A stretch of DNA of 64,000 bases from contig JASGUQ010000014.1 of NCBI GenBank assembly GCA_030057655.1, positions 33,975 to 97,974 of the forward strand. The letters run 5' to 3'. Of this stretch, positions 34,243 to 44,286 are shown in pieces. Source of the stretch: Bacillota bacterium. Lineage in GTDB: Bacteria > Bacillota > Clostridia > Christensenellales > Aristaeellaceae. Position 1 is the stretch's first letter. The number at the start of each line of letters is the position of its first letter. A model generated the notes under the pieces. The model searched no databases. It saw nothing but the letters and a program-made list of their open reading frames with translations, and was not told the DNA's origin. The position numbers and the translations under genes are program-made.

Positions 34243-34274
34243 AAAAACTCCCCTGGCACTTCTGTGCCGGGGAG
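34243..34274 (-). terminator. Terminator of the antiporter gene
   Basis: CTCCCC-T-GGCAC / GTGCC-GGGGAG with a TTCT loop is followed in the minus direction by T5. It lies about 90 bases after the antiporter stop, behind an AT-rich 3' region. Confidence 0.75.
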
Positions 34275-34363
34275 AGTATATCACAGAATTGGTTCAATTT
34301 ACGGTTTTTTACAGAACAATTGTCACAAAACGATCAAAAATGCGTAAAAAATGAAAAACATTT

Positions 34364-35986
34364 TTACGATTTCAGCTTTTTTTGTCCTTTTTCTTTGCCA
34401 TCCGGCGTGGCAGCCTTTAAAATGACGACCTTGTCGCCCTGCTTTAACAGGGTGTTGCCCAGGGGCACGACGACCTCGCTGTCCGGGCGCTGAACCATCA
34501 CGATCAATTGGTTCGTGGGCACGGACAAATCCTTGATCAGCTTGTTGTCCCACTCATGGCCGGAGGGGATGGTGAACTCGATCAGGTCATGGCGGCTTCG
34601 GTCAAAGTGCTTCTTTCCGCCCAGGATGACCTTGTCATCTTCCTGAAGCTGCACAGTGCCCCGGGGCACAATGGTCTCGCCGTTCCTTTCGATCTTGGCC
34701 ACGATGAAGTCAAAGGTCAGGTTGAAGTCCTTGACCATGGTGCCGATCAGCGAACTGCCCTCATGGATGACGGTCTCCAAAAAGCCGATCTCGGCCTTGT
34801 CCTGGTAGTAGTTGAAGGTCTTGAGCACCGTGTCATGCGGATCCAGCATGTCCCATTTCCGGGAGGCGGGCGGCATCAAACTGCCCTGGATCAATGAGGA
34901 CAATACGCAGATGCCGAACACGATGTGGTAAACGTCAATGGACAGTTTGACCCCGCTGTTGACCACCAGGATCGCGAACGCGATTGCCGCCGCGCCGCGC
35001 ACACCGGCCAGGGAGATGATGTTCAGCTGGTTGGGCTTTAGTTTAAAGGGGATCATCAGCCCCCAGACGCTGAGCGGGCGGGCCAGGATGGCCATGAACA
35101 GCATGATTGCAAGCGCGATGGGGAAGGTGGCGATAAAATCCTGAAAATTGCTCAGAAGGCCCAGGACAAAGAAGAGGGCGATCTGCATGATCTCTGACAA
35201 GCCGTCAAAGAAAAAGACCACGTCCCGCTTGCCGCGGAACTCCATGTTGCCCAGCATGATTCCCAGGATGTACAGCGCCAGGTATCCATTGCCGCCCGCC
35301 AGAAGGGTGGCTTCATAGGTGATGAGCATGGCAGCCGCCATGAACACGGCGGACAGGCCATCCTCCTGAACGGAGATGGATTTGAGGTACTTTCCGATCA
35401 GGAAGGCGAACAGAAAACCGCCGGCCAGCCCCAGGGCGACCTGGGTGAGCACCAGAACCGGCACGGATACCTCGGAACCCAGCAAAACGGACAGGAAAAC
35501 CATGGTCATGGTGTAGGCGGTGGGGTCGTTGCTGCCGCTTTCCAACTCCAACAGCGGCGCGGTGTTGTATTTCAGGTTCAGGTTCTTGCTTCTTAAGATG
35601 TTGGACACGCTGGCGTAGTCGGTGGAGCCCACGATGGAGCCTACCAGCATGCCCTCGATCATGTTCATGCCCAGCACAAAATGGCAGAACAGGCCGGTGA
35701 GCAGGGCCGTTGTGATCACGCCAAAAAAGGAGAGCACGATGGCTTCCCTGGCGACAGGCTTTGCCATCCTCCAGTTGGTGCCGAAGCCGCCGTAAAACAT
35801 GATGATCATCAGCGCCACCGTGGCCAGGCCGTCTGCAAACTCAAAATTGTTAAAGTCCAGGCCCAACAGGCCAAAGCCCATGCCCAGCACGATAAACAGC
35901 AGCAGGGCCGGGATTCCGTGGCGGTTGGACAGGCGGATGGCGAACAGCGCCAGGATCAGGATGATACCAATCATCAGGTACTGCAT
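34364..35986 (-). CDS. K+/H+ antiporter, NhaP2/CvrA type
   Basis: 540 residues. About 12 membrane segments of the CPA1 exchanger fold fill residues 1-380, with the acidic pair region GSTDYASV and ELESGSNDPTAYT near 125-155. A cytoplasmic TrkA_C-type domain (about 395-540) would sense nucleotide or K+. It probably expels K+ or Na+ in exchange for protons. ATACAGGAGAAG precedes the ATG. It acts opposite to trkAH, 5-8 kb away, but is transcribed separately. Confidence 0.9.
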   Translation of the reverse strand: MQYLMIGIILILALFAIRLSNRHGIPALLLFIVLGMGFGLLGLDFNNFEFADGLATVALMIIMFYGGFGTNWRMAKPVAREAIVLSFFGVITTALLTGLFCHFVLGMNMIEGMLVGSIVGSTDYASVSNILRSKNLNLKYNTAPLLELESGSNDPTAYTMTMVFLSVLLGSEVSVPVLVLTQVALGLAGGFLFAFLIGKYLKSISVQEDGLSAVFMAAAMLITYEATLLAGGNGYLALYILGIMLGNMEFRGKRDVVFFFDGLSEIMQIALFFVLGLLSNFQDFIATFPIALAIMLFMAILARPLSVWGLMIPFKLKPNQLNIISLAGVRGAAAIAFAILVVNSGVKLSIDVYHIVFGICVLSSLIQGSLMPPASRKWDMLDPHDTVLKTFNYYQDKAEIGFLETVIHEGSSLIGTMVKDFNLTFDFIVAKIERNGETIVPRGTVQLQEDDKVILGGKKHFDRSRHDLIEFTIPSGHEWDNKLIKDLSVPTNQLIVMVQRPDSEVVVPLGNTLLKQGDKVVILKAATPDGKEKGQKKLKS

Positions 35987-36133
35987 AGAACTTCTCCTGT
36001 ATATAAATTAATGAGAAAACGGCGGGAAACGACCGCCGAAGGCACTTCAAGCACACGATCATGCCGGGATTATCTTACCATATATTTATTTGAGGTCAAA
36101 TAAAATATTCGCCAATATCAGGTCACACACATA

Positions 36134-36161
36134 AAAAACCTGCCGTTAAGGACAGGTTTTT
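36134..36161 (-). terminator. Terminator of smpB
   Basis: AAAAACCTG / CAGGTTTTT with an inner imperfect stem, T-rich on the minus side, 15 bases past the stop. Confidence 0.85.
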
Positions 36162-36175
36162 GATCAGTTTTGTGT

Positions 36176-36658
36176 TTATTCCTCACTCGCCCGGCGTGAC
36201 CGGCTGCGCATCGCCCGCTCAATGTCGCGCTCGGCATCGTGCTTGGCGATGGCGTCGCGCTTGTCATGCAGCTGCTTGCCCCGGCACACGCCCAGTTCCA
36301 GTTTGACCAGGCCGTCCTTCAGGTAGAGCTGAAGGGGGATCAGGGTATATCCCTGGCGGGAAACAGCGCCCTGCAGTTTCCTGATCTCGCTCTTGTGCAG
36401 CAGCAGGCGCTTGGGCCTTAGGGGATCGGTGTTGAAGACATTGCCCTGCTCATAGGGGCTGATGTGCATGCCGTCCACAAAGACCTCGCCGTTTCTGACC
36501 CTGGCGTAGCTCTCCTGCAGGTTGGCCCGCCCAAGGCGGATGGATTTGACCTCCGTGCCCTTGAGTTCCATGCCGCATTCGTAGGTTTCTTCCACGAAAT
36601 AATCATGCCGGGCACGGCGGTTTTGAACTAAAGGCTTGATGCCCTTGCTTTTAGCCAT
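36176..36658 (-). CDS. smpB: tmRNA-binding protein SmpB
   Basis: 160 residues. It brings tmRNA into stalled ribosomes. Blocks are [17 protein letters not shown] (about 13-29), [19 protein letters not shown] (about 34-52), HISPYEQGN and the basic C-terminal tail ([19 protein letters not shown]). It lies 51 bases after addA, probably at the end of the mutS operon. No tmRNA gene was recognised next to it, unlike in many genomes. Confidence 0.96.
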   Translation of the reverse strand: MAKSKGIKPLVQNRRARHDYFVEETYECGMELKGTEVKSIRLGRANLQESYARVRNGEVFVDGMHISPYEQGNVFNTDPLRPKRLLLHKSEIRKLQGAVSRQGYTLIPLQLYLKDGLVKLELGVCRGKQLHDKRDAIAKHDAERDIERAMRSRSRRASEE

Positions 36659-36709
36659 CTGTGCCCTCCTTGTTTTGTCCTGCGATTATACCATTCATGT
36701 GTCCTGTGT

Positions 36710-39700
36710 TCAATCTTGCTTCCTTGCGTCTGATAAGGCGATGGGGCTTAGATCCCTGACCCTGACCGCTTCTGAGAGGTTCAGCAGGTACAGCCAGGCC
36801 TCCCTGACCGGGATATTTGTAATGTCAAACAGCGCGCGGGCGTACCAGCGCATCTGGTCTGTGTAGCGCTTCAGCAGCTCTTCCTTTTCGCCCCGGTCTG
36901 TCTTGTAGTCCACCAGCACCCATTGGCCGTCCTCCATAAAGCAGCAGTCCAAAACGCCCTGGAGGATCATTTGATGTTCTACTTCCATGGTGAAGGGCCA
37001 TTCGGCGTGGTATTCGGGGCTTTCCGCCATGCGGCGAGCCAGCTCGCTTTGATAAAAGCGCGTCAGCGCGTTTTCGTCGATCGCCTCCCGCTCGGCTTTG
37101 AGCAGGCGGTTGTTTTGAAGCAGGCTGTCAAGCGCCTGGTGAAGCGCTTCTTTGATGCCCTCTTTTGTCAGACACACATAGTCCCTGGGATGAAGCGCGC
37201 ACAAAACCTTGTGCACGGCAGCGCCCCGCTGCGCGCCGGACAATTGGCTGGCAGCCGCGGCCAGGCGCAGGGGCCTGAGTTCCCTTGGCGCGTATTCCCG
37301 CCTTTTGACCTCCGGGGTCTCCTCCTCCTGCTCCAGCAAAGCGGCTTTCTTCAGCAGGGAGGTGACGGAGCTTTTCTGCACGGTGTCGTCAAAAGGCAGA
37401 AGCGGCTCAAACAGGTCCTCTGGGAAGCCGCCTTCTGAGGGAATCTCTGAAAGGTTCGGTTTTTTCTCAGCGCTTCTGGTTTCCTGAAGAGCCTCCACCC
37501 CCTGCCACATGATCTGCCAGCGGCTTCCGTTTTCCGCCTGATACAGCCCGTCCTTCTGATCCGAAAGATAGGCCGACAGGGGGTTTGCCACCCAGTCCAG
37601 CATGCTTTTGGCGCTGCCGGCGGAATATGCGCCGCTTGGCAGCGCCCAGCGCCCCTGCGCCGAAGCTAATTTATCCGGCGCGCCGATCAAGATCAGCCTT
37701 TCCTTGGCCCGGGTCATGCCCACGTACAGGAGCCTGGCTTCCTCCGCCAGTTCCTCGCGGTCTTTCTTGATTTTCAAGGCGCTTAGGCCAAAACCCTCCG
37801 ATTTCATGCGGGCTTTGGGGTCAATCTGCATCAGGGCCAAGCCCGTCTGCGCGTCCATCCGGAGGTTTGGGCTTGTTCGTTTGCCGCTGAAATTGCTGGC
37901 CAAATCCGGCAGAAACACGATGGGGAACTGCAAGCCCTTTGATTTGTGCATGGTCATGATGCGCACCACGTTTTCACTCATCCCGAGGCTGGCGCTGCGG
38001 TCGCGGTTTTTCTGCTTCATCTGGCGAAGCGCCCGCTCCACAAAGTCGGACAGGTTCTGGGGCTGCGGCTGGGGCGCGGCGCGGGACACCAGGATGCGCA
38101 GGTTGGCGCGCCTGATGGCGCCGTCCTCCTTCGCGCCCGCGACCATGTACAGCCCCGAGTCCCTGAGCAAAAAGGCGATGAAGCGCTCAAGCGGCATGGC
38201 CTGCGCCATCAGCCGCCAGGCGTCCAGTTTTTCCTTCGCTTTTTGAAACCTGGGCTCCGTCTTGGCCAATTCAATAAAGGCCTTGTGAAGCGGCGCGTCC
38301 CGGTCCCGGTCAAACAGGCGCAGTTTGGCCAGTTCATCCGGCGTAAAAGAAAAGGCGGGGCAGGACAGCGCGGACAGCAGGGGGACGTCCTGAAGAGGGT
38401 TGTCCAGAACCTGCAGGATGGACAGGGTATCCCGGATGTTCGACTGCGTGTAAAACTCGCCCTCGGAGTCTGAATAGGTGGGGATGCCCGCGGCGTTTAA
38501 AATCTCCGCCATCACAGCCGCCCTGTTCGCGGCTGAGCGGAGCAGGATGGCGACGTCGCGGTACTGGATCTCGCGGGTCGTTTCCCCGTCCCTGATCTCT
38601 TTGCCGATCAGCTCCTTGACGCGCCTTGCGATCAGACGGGCTTCATACACAAAAGCCCGCTCCATCTCGCCCCTGTCTCGTTTGTTTGAAGCGGCCGTAC
38701 CTTCGTTTTCCTCCGCTTCCTCGTCATTTTCGTCAACATCAGGCTTAAATTCATCCTCAAATTCTTCCTGCGGCTGATCCATGTCCCGGGTCAGCAGCCA
38801 CAGCTCAACCGGCGGGTCAAGTTCGCCCGTTTTGAAGGTGGACAGACTGGCTTCTTCATCGTATTTCAGCTCCGTCGCATCCTCCTGCATCGCGTGCTCA
38901 AACACCAGGTTGGTGGCGTCCAGGATGTTCTTGCTGGAGCGGAAGTTTTCCTTCAAGTTGATCAGCCGGCATGGCGCGTCCTCATCCGTGCTGAAACGGT
39001 TGAATTTGCTGAGGAAAAGGGAGGGGTCCGCCAGGCGGAAACGGTAGATGCTCTGCTTCACGTCCCCCACCATGAACAGCGTGTTCTGTTCATTGCGCAA
39101 TTTCCGTATGATCGCCTCCTGAATCTGGGAAACGTCCTGGTACTCGTCCACAAACAGCGCGTCATAGGAGGAGGCGGCGTCCTGCTGAACCAAGGGATCG
39201 GACAGGGCCTTTAGCGCCAGGTGCTCCAAATCGTTAAAATCCCAGAGCGCCTTGGCCGCCTTTTTCTCCTGATAGCGCGCGTGCATCCCATGCAGCAGGT
39301 CTGACAGCGCCTGCAGTTGCGGCAGGGTGTCCGCTGTTTTTCGTGCCCACTCGGCTGCCTGCTCCTCGCTTTGCGGCAGCAGGGCCAAGGCCTTGCCGAT
39401 CAGGTTTTTGATCTGTTTGCGAAGGCCATCCTTGACATAATTGGTCAGGTCCTCGTCCTCCACCATGTCCTTTTTCTTGCTGGCCAGCTTGGTGAAGTTG
39501 GGGCTTGTCCAGGTGAAGCGGGGCTCGCTCAAAAGGCTCTCCCTCAGCATCTTCGCCATGTTCAGGTCGTCCGTGATGGCCGGGATGTACCGCGCGGGCC
39601 CCAGCGGCTCATGACAGACCTGAAGCGCTGTTTTCGCCAGTTCCTCCGCCCCCTCAAGCATCAGGGCTGCCTCCCTTTTAACCACCTGACACCAGGGGTG

Positions 39701-40285
39701 CTCATACACGCTTTCCTTCGGCAGGCTTAAAATCATGCTGTTAAGCCACTCAAAGGGCGCTTCCTGGGACATCAGGAAGGCATACAGGTCGCGGACCATT
39801 TGGATAATCTCGTCTTCCCTGAAGCGCTCAAACAGGCTGAGGGCTTCAGGGGTTATCTCATCGTGCAGCTTGTCCAGTGCCTCGTCCAGTGCCTCGGTCA
39901 AAAGCTCATCCGCCACCGCTTCTTCAGCTGGTTTGGAGAGGGGGTCGGTGCCCACCGCCTGAAAATGCTGTTTGATCAGCCGCATGCAGAAGCTGTGCAG
40001 CGTGCTGATGTCCGCCCTCCCAAGCGCCGCGTACTGCCGCCTTAAGTGCTCGTTCCCTTCGGCCCTTTGGCTTAAAAGCTCGGTCAGTCGCTCCTTCATC
40101 TCGTCCGCCGCCGCGTGGGTAAAGGTCATCACCAGCATCCGGTCCAGCTGCATGCCTTCTTCCAGCAGGCTCATCACCCGCTCGATCAAAACCGCGGTCT
40201 TCCCGCTGCCGGCGGCGGCGGATACCAGGATCTCCCGGTTGCGCGCGGTGATGGCCTGCTTTTGCCTAGTTGTCCACTTAGGCAT
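36710..40285 (-). CDS. addA: ATP-dependent helicase/nuclease subunit A (AddA)
   Basis: 1191 residues. A UvrD-type helicase with Q motif TTRQKQAI, Walker A SAAAGSGKTAVL (near residue 23), Walker B DEYQDVSQIQ and later motif VRIMTMHKSKGLQFP is followed by a RecB-type nuclease near the C-terminus (VLDCCF...LVDYKTDR, about 1110-1130). With AddB it processes double-strand breaks for RecA. ATG 40285 has GGAGG 6 bases upstream and overlaps the preceding gene by 8 bases; a TTG 24 bases earlier is rejected. addB, normally directly upstream, is absent from this window. Confidence 0.94.
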   Translation of the reverse strand: MPKWTTRQKQAITARNREILVSAAAGSGKTAVLIERVMSLLEEGMQLDRMLVMTFTHAAADEMKERLTELLSQRAEGNEHLRRQYAALGRADISTLHSFCMRLIKQHFQAVGTDPLSKPAEEAVADELLTEALDEALDKLHDEITPEALSLFERFREDEIIQMVRDLYAFLMSQEAPFEWLNSMILSLPKESVYEHPWCQVVKREAALMLEGAEELAKTALQVCHEPLGPARYIPAITDDLNMAKMLRESLLSEPRFTWTSPNFTKLASKKKDMVEDEDLTNYVKDGLRKQIKNLIGKALALLPQSEEQAAEWARKTADTLPQLQALSDLLHGMHARYQEKKAAKALWDFNDLEHLALKALSDPLVQQDAASSYDALFVDEYQDVSQIQEAIIRKLRNEQNTLFMVGDVKQSIYRFRLADPSLFLSKFNRFSTDEDAPCRLINLKENFRSSKNILDATNLVFEHAMQEDATELKYDEEASLSTFKTGELDPPVELWLLTRDMDQPQEEFEDEFKPDVDENDEEAEENEGTAASNKRDRGEMERAFVYEARLIARRVKELIGKEIRDGETTREIQYRDVAILLRSAANRAAVMAEILNAAGIPTYSDSEGEFYTQSNIRDTLSILQVLDNPLQDVPLLSALSCPAFSFTPDELAKLRLFDRDRDAPLHKAFIELAKTEPRFQKAKEKLDAWRLMAQAMPLERFIAFLLRDSGLYMVAGAKEDGAIRRANLRILVSRAAPQPQPQNLSDFVERALRQMKQKNRDRSASLGMSENVVRIMTMHKSKGLQFPIVFLPDLASNFSGKRTSPNLRMDAQTGLALMQIDPKARMKSEGFGLSALKIKKDREELAEEARLLYVGMTRAKERLILIGAPDKLASAQGRWALPSGAYSAGSAKSMLDWVANPLSAYLSDQKDGLYQAENGSRWQIMWQGVEALQETRSAEKKPNLSEIPSEGGFPEDLFEPLLPFDDTVQKSSVTSLLKKAALLEQEEETPEVKRREYAPRELRPLRLAAAASQLSGAQRGAAVHKVLCALHPRDYVCLTKEGIKEALHQALDSLLQNNRLLKAEREAIDENALTRFYQSELARRMAESPEYHAEWPFTMEVEHQMILQGVLDCCFMEDGQWVLVDYKTDRGEKEELLKRYTDQMRWYARALFDITNIPVREAWLYLLNLSEAVRVRDLSPIALSDARKQD

Positions 40286-41516
40286 TTTTTGCCTCCAGCA
40301 GGCGCTCAAACGCGCTTTTGACCGCCCTTTTTCCGGAGGAATAGGTGAGCGCCCCCTGCTGATACACCGCGAAGGGCTCGCGCATCGGCGCGTCGCAGCT
40401 CAACTCAATGGACGCGCCCTGCACAAAGGCGCCCGCCGCCATGATGACCGGGTCCTGGTAGCCGGGCATCGCCCAGGGCTCCGGCGCCGCGAAGGAATCA
40501 ACCGGCGAGGCGCTTTGGATGCCCCCGCAGTAGGCGATCACCTTTTCAGGCGTGCCCAAAACCAGCGCCTGGATGATGTCGCTGCGCGCTTCATCGGACG
40601 CGGGATAGGCCTTCATGCCCAGCAGTTCCGCCACGCGGGCGGACAGGGCGGCTGTTTTTTTCGCCTGGCACACCGTGTGCGGTGCCATGAACAGCCCCTG
40701 ATAGAAGGGGCGGTAGCTGGCTTCAAAGCTGCCCACCTCCCGCCCGATGCCGGGCGCTGTCAGGCGGTTTTCGATCCGGGCGATGGCGCGAGCGCTTCCT
40801 GCCAGGTAGCCGCCTGTTGGCGCAAGGCCCCCGCCCAGGTTTTTGATCAGGCTGCCGGCCACCACGTCCGCCCCGTAATACGTGGGCTCGTCCTCTGTGA
40901 CGAAGGCGCCGTAGCAGTTGTCCACAAATAAGAAGACGTCCGGCTTTTTCTGCTTCACGGCGGAGATCAGCTCTTTCATGTCGGAAGGGAACAGCGAGGG
41001 CCTCAAGGCATAGCCGCGGCTCCTCTGGATAAAGACCACTTTGGTCTTGTCGTTCATCGCGGAAACCACCCCCTGGACATCCAGGGCGCCCTCCCGTGTC
41101 AAATCCACCGCGCGGGAGGTGACGCCCATCTCCATCAGGGAGCCTGGCTCCTTCTTTGTGCCGATGACCCCGTGCAGGGTGTCATAAGGCGCGCCGCTGG
41201 CCAGGAGCAGTTCATCCCCCGGCAGCAGCAGGCCAAACAGGCCCAGGGCCAGGGTGTGGGTGCCGCTGGCCAGCATGGGGCGGCAGATGGCCTCCTCCGC
41301 TTTGAAAATATCGGCGCAGATCTTTTCCAGGGTGTCGCGGCCCACGTCGTCATAGCCATAGCCGGTTGACGGCGAAAAATGCATCGCGGCCACGCGGTGG
41401 CAGGAAAAGGCGTCCAGCACCCGGTCGGTGCCGGTCTCTTCCACCCGCTCAAACTCCGCGAAAACGCCCTTCAGGTCCTGCTCCGCTTTTTTGATCAATT
41501 CATCCAGTCTGCTCAT
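40278..41516 (-). CDS. ynbB: Methionine gamma-lyase/aluminium-resistance family PLP protein (YnbB-like)
   Basis: 412 residues, fold type I PLP enzyme. ASGTHTLALGLFGLLLPGD binds the cofactor phosphate, VDNCYGAFV holds the ring-contacting Asp, and the PLP Lys is in AGSLIKNLGGG (near 235). Bacillota commonly place this gene next to miaA, as here. The reaction is not well established for the family; C-S lyase activity is the usual proposal. The start overlaps miaA by four bases (ATGA). Confidence 0.87.
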   Translation of the reverse strand: MSRLDELIKKAEQDLKGVFAEFERVEETGTDRVLDAFSCHRVAAMHFSPSTGYGYDDVGRDTLEKICADIFKAEEAICRPMLASGTHTLALGLFGLLLPGDELLLASGAPYDTLHGVIGTKKEPGSLMEMGVTSRAVDLTREGALDVQGVVSAMNDKTKVVFIQRSRGYALRPSLFPSDMKELISAVKQKKPDVFLFVDNCYGAFVTEDEPTYYGADVVAGSLIKNLGGGLAPTGGYLAGSARAIARIENRLTAPGIGREVGSFEASYRPFYQGLFMAPHTVCQAKKTAALSARVAELLGMKAYPASDEARSDIIQALVLGTPEKVIAYCGGIQSASPVDSFAAPEPWAMPGYQDPVIMAAGAFVQGASIELSCDAPMREPFAVYQQGALTYSSGKRAVKSAFERLLEAKNA

Positions 41517-42436
41517 CGTTTGCTCATTTCTTTGATGATGATGTCCGTGTTTGTCGCTGTCCCGTCTTCCCCGCTCAGCCAGCGCAGGTCTTTTTCCACC
41601 TTGAACCAGGTGATCTGCCGCTTGGCGTAGTTGCGCGTCCGCCGCTTCAACACCTCCAGGGTTTCCTCAAGCTCCGTTTCCCCGTTGATAAAGGGCACCA
41701 GTTCCTTATACCCCAGGCCCTGCATGCTCTGGGCGGTGAGGGGCACGCCCCTGTTCAGCAGGTTTTTGACCTCGTCCAACAGCCCCATCTCCATCATCCG
41801 ATCCACCCGCAAGTTGATGCGCTCATACAGGGTTTCCCGGGGCCAGGACAGGGCATATATAAAAAGCGTGTAGGGGAGGGGCTCCTTTCCCTTTCTTGTC
41901 TGCCGGCTCATGGGTTTTCCGGTGATTTCCAAAATTTCAAGCGCGCGGATCACGCGGCGCAGATTGTTGGGGTGCAGGTTCTGGGCGCTTTCAGGGTCTT
42001 TTTCTAATAAGATGCGATGGACCGCCTCATTGCCCTGCTCCTGCGCGAGGCGCTGATAGCGCGCGCGGATCGCTTCATCCGCCTGGGTCCCGCCAAAATC
42101 CATGCCGCCGGAGAGGGCGCGCAGGTAAAGCCCCGTCCCGCCGCAAAAGATGGGCAGTTTGCCCCGGCGATGGATGTCATGGATCGTTTCCTGCGCCAAG
42201 ACAGCGTATTCCGCCACGGAAAAACTCTGATCCGGGTCCAAAATATCAAACAGATGGTGTTTTACTTGCGCCTGCTCATCCCTGTCCGGTTTGGCGGTCC
42301 CGATGTCCATGTAACGATAGACCTGCATGGAGTCCATGCAGACGATCTCACCGTTTAACGCTTTCGCCAGGGGAAGGGAGAGCGCGGATTTTCCGGAGGC
42401 GGTGGGCCCTGCCAGCACCAGAACTGAATTCTTCAT
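41513..42436 (-). CDS. miaA: tRNA dimethylallyltransferase MiaA
   Basis: 307 residues. It adds dimethylallyl to A37 of UNN-reading tRNAs. Motifs: P-loop LAGPTASGKSAL (8-19), MDSMQVYRYMDIGTAKP (about 34-50), FCGGTGLYLRAL near 98, and ITWFKVEKDLRWL near the C-terminus. The first base of its ATG overlaps the mutL stop. MiaB, which modifies the same base further, is encoded at 49.6-51.0 kb. Confidence 0.96.
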   Translation of the reverse strand: MKNSVLVLAGPTASGKSALSLPLAKALNGEIVCMDSMQVYRYMDIGTAKPDRDEQAQVKHHLFDILDPDQSFSVAEYAVLAQETIHDIHRRGKLPIFCGGTGLYLRALSGGMDFGGTQADEAIRARYQRLAQEQGNEAVHRILLEKDPESAQNLHPNNLRRVIRALEILEITGKPMSRQTRKGKEPLPYTLFIYALSWPRETLYERINLRVDRMMEMGLLDEVKNLLNRGVPLTAQSMQGLGYKELVPFINGETELEETLEVLKRRTRNYAKRQITWFKVEKDLRWLSGEDGTATNTDIIIKEMSKR

Positions 42437-44277
42437 CAGCCCTGAATGCGCCGGAAGCGCTTTTCAAGCTCCCGCCTGGTCAGTTCCAGGGCGATCGGCC
42501 GCCCGTGCGGGCAGGTGGGGATGGTGCCCTTGTCCAGCATCTCATCCACCAGGTGCTGCAGCGCGTCCTCCGGCAAACGCTCCCCGCCTTTCACCGCGTG
42601 CTTGCAGGAGGCCATGATGATGCGCTCCCGCCTGCTTTGGCCGGAGAGGCTGCCCCTGTCCTTCAACTCATCCAGCGCGTCCTGAAAACTGCGCTCGGCC
42701 AGCGGCTCTCCCAGCTCCACCGGCACGCTCAACAGGCGCACCGCGCGGTCCCCAAACTCCTCCGCCTCAAAGCCCGCCTGGGCCAGATCCTCCCGGTAGG
42801 CCAGAAAGGCCTGGTAGTTGGGGTAGTCCAGGTCCAGCACCACGGGCAACAACAGGGTCTGGGAGGGCTGGGTGGTGTGGGCGGAGGCCATCAGCTTGTC
42901 AAACAGCAGCCGCTCATGCAGCGCGTGCTGGTCGATCAGCAGGATGCGCTCCCCCTGCTGCAGGATGATGTAGGTGTGAAAGGCGACGCCCAGCACCCTG
43001 ATCTTCCGGTCTTCCTTTGAGAGAACCGGGCTTTCCACCTGCTCGACCCTTTCAGGCGCGGGCTTTGTTGGAAGAACTGCTGGGGCTTCAGGCTGTGGCA
43101 CAGACGATAAAACCTGCTCCCTTGCACTGTCCCGGGCGGTGAGGGCGCGGGCGGCCTGCGGTTCCTGATGAACCTCCGGGGCTGCCTGCACCTGGATGAT
43201 TTTTTCCGCGCTCGGCTCAAGCCGCGTGACCTGCGCTTCATCCATTTTTACAGGCGCTTCAAACAGCGGCGGCGGGCTCTCAAGCGGCGCGGTCTGAAGG
43301 GCGTCCGATACGATCATCGTTAAGGCGGACAGGACGGCCTGCTCGTTTGAAAAGCGCACCTCCCACTTGTTGGGATGGACGTTGACGTCCACCAGCTCAT
43401 AGGGAAGGGACAGGTTTAAGGCGAACATGGGATAACGCCCGGTCATCACCCGGTGGCGGCAGGCCTCCTCCACCGCGCGGCTTAAAAGCGCTGAGCGGAC
43501 AGCCCGGCCGTTTAAGAAAAAATGCTGGTGGCCGCGGTTGCCCCTGGCCTGCTCGCCGACGCCCAGAAAGCCCTTGACCAAAAGCCCCTGGCCGTTGCCG
43601 TCCACCGGCACCAGCGCCTTCATCGTGGCCAAACCGTAGATGGTCAAAAGCGCGTTTTTCAGTTGTCCGTCCCCCGGGCTTGAAAACAACAGTTTCCCGT
43701 CCGCTGTGAAGCGGAAGGCCACGTCCGGGCGGGACAAAATCAACTGCTCCATCAGTTCCGCGCACAGGGCGGTCTCCCTTTGCGGCTTTTTCATGAAATC
43801 CCGGCGCACCGGGGCGTTGTAGAACAGGTCCTTGACCGTGATCTGCGTTCCCTCGGCGCAGGCGGCCTCGGTGACGGAGATCAACTTCCCGCCTTCGTTC
43901 ACCGCCTTCATGCCGCTTTGCTCGCCTTTTTGCCGGGATTGAAGCGTCACCTTGGACACCCGGGCGATGGAGGGGAGCGCCTCCCCCCGGAAGCCCAGGG
44001 TGATCACCCGGTGCAGGTCCTCCGCCCGGTTTAATTTGCTGGTGGCGTGCGGCATAAACACCAGGTTCAGATCAGTGGGGGCGATGCCCCCGCCGTTGTC
44101 CGTCACCCGGATCATGTCCAGCCCGCCGCCCTCAATGGACACGCTCACCGCGGTTGCCCCGGCGTCCAGGCTGTTCTCCACCAATTCTTTTATGCAGCTG
44201 CTTGGGCGCTCCACCACCTCGCCTGCGGCGATCAGCTCGACCACCTCGCTTGGCAGCACCCGGATCTTTCCGGCCAT
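42436..44277 (-). CDS. mutL: DNA mismatch repair protein MutL
   Basis: 613 residues. The GHKL ATPase has IAAGEVVERPSSCIKELVENS (near 15), DNGGGI and TLGFRGEAL. A proline-rich linker (about 335-430) joins the C-terminal dimer and endonuclease domain with DQHALHERLLFD (near 460), ACKHAVKGGERL and CPHGRP. In the endonuclease motif DQHA-X2-E-X4-E the last acidic residue is Asp rather than Glu. It lies 9 bases after mutS. Confidence 0.95.
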   Translation of the reverse strand: MAGKIRVLPSEVVELIAAGEVVERPSSCIKELVENSLDAGATAVSVSIEGGGLDMIRVTDNGGGIAPTDLNLVFMPHATSKLNRAEDLHRVITLGFRGEALPSIARVSKVTLQSRQKGEQSGMKAVNEGGKLISVTEAACAEGTQITVKDLFYNAPVRRDFMKKPQRETALCAELMEQLILSRPDVAFRFTADGKLLFSSPGDGQLKNALLTIYGLATMKALVPVDGNGQGLLVKGFLGVGEQARGNRGHQHFFLNGRAVRSALLSRAVEEACRHRVMTGRYPMFALNLSLPYELVDVNVHPNKWEVRFSNEQAVLSALTMIVSDALQTAPLESPPPLFEAPVKMDEAQVTRLEPSAEKIIQVQAAPEVHQEPQAARALTARDSAREQVLSSVPQPEAPAVLPTKPAPERVEQVESPVLSKEDRKIRVLGVAFHTYIILQQGERILLIDQHALHERLLFDKLMASAHTTQPSQTLLLPVVLDLDYPNYQAFLAYREDLAQAGFEAEEFGDRAVRLLSVPVELGEPLAERSFQDALDELKDRGSLSGQSRRERIIMASCKHAVKGGERLPEDALQHLVDEMLDKGTIPTCPHGRPIALELTRRELEKRFRRIQG

Positions 44278-44286
44278 CCTATCTCC

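Noticed and set aside
33848..36175. tmRNA gene near smpB, or RNase P RNA in the gap
   Set aside because: I searched for the tRNA-like ends, the T-loop motif and the conserved RNase P core in the gaps and saw none.
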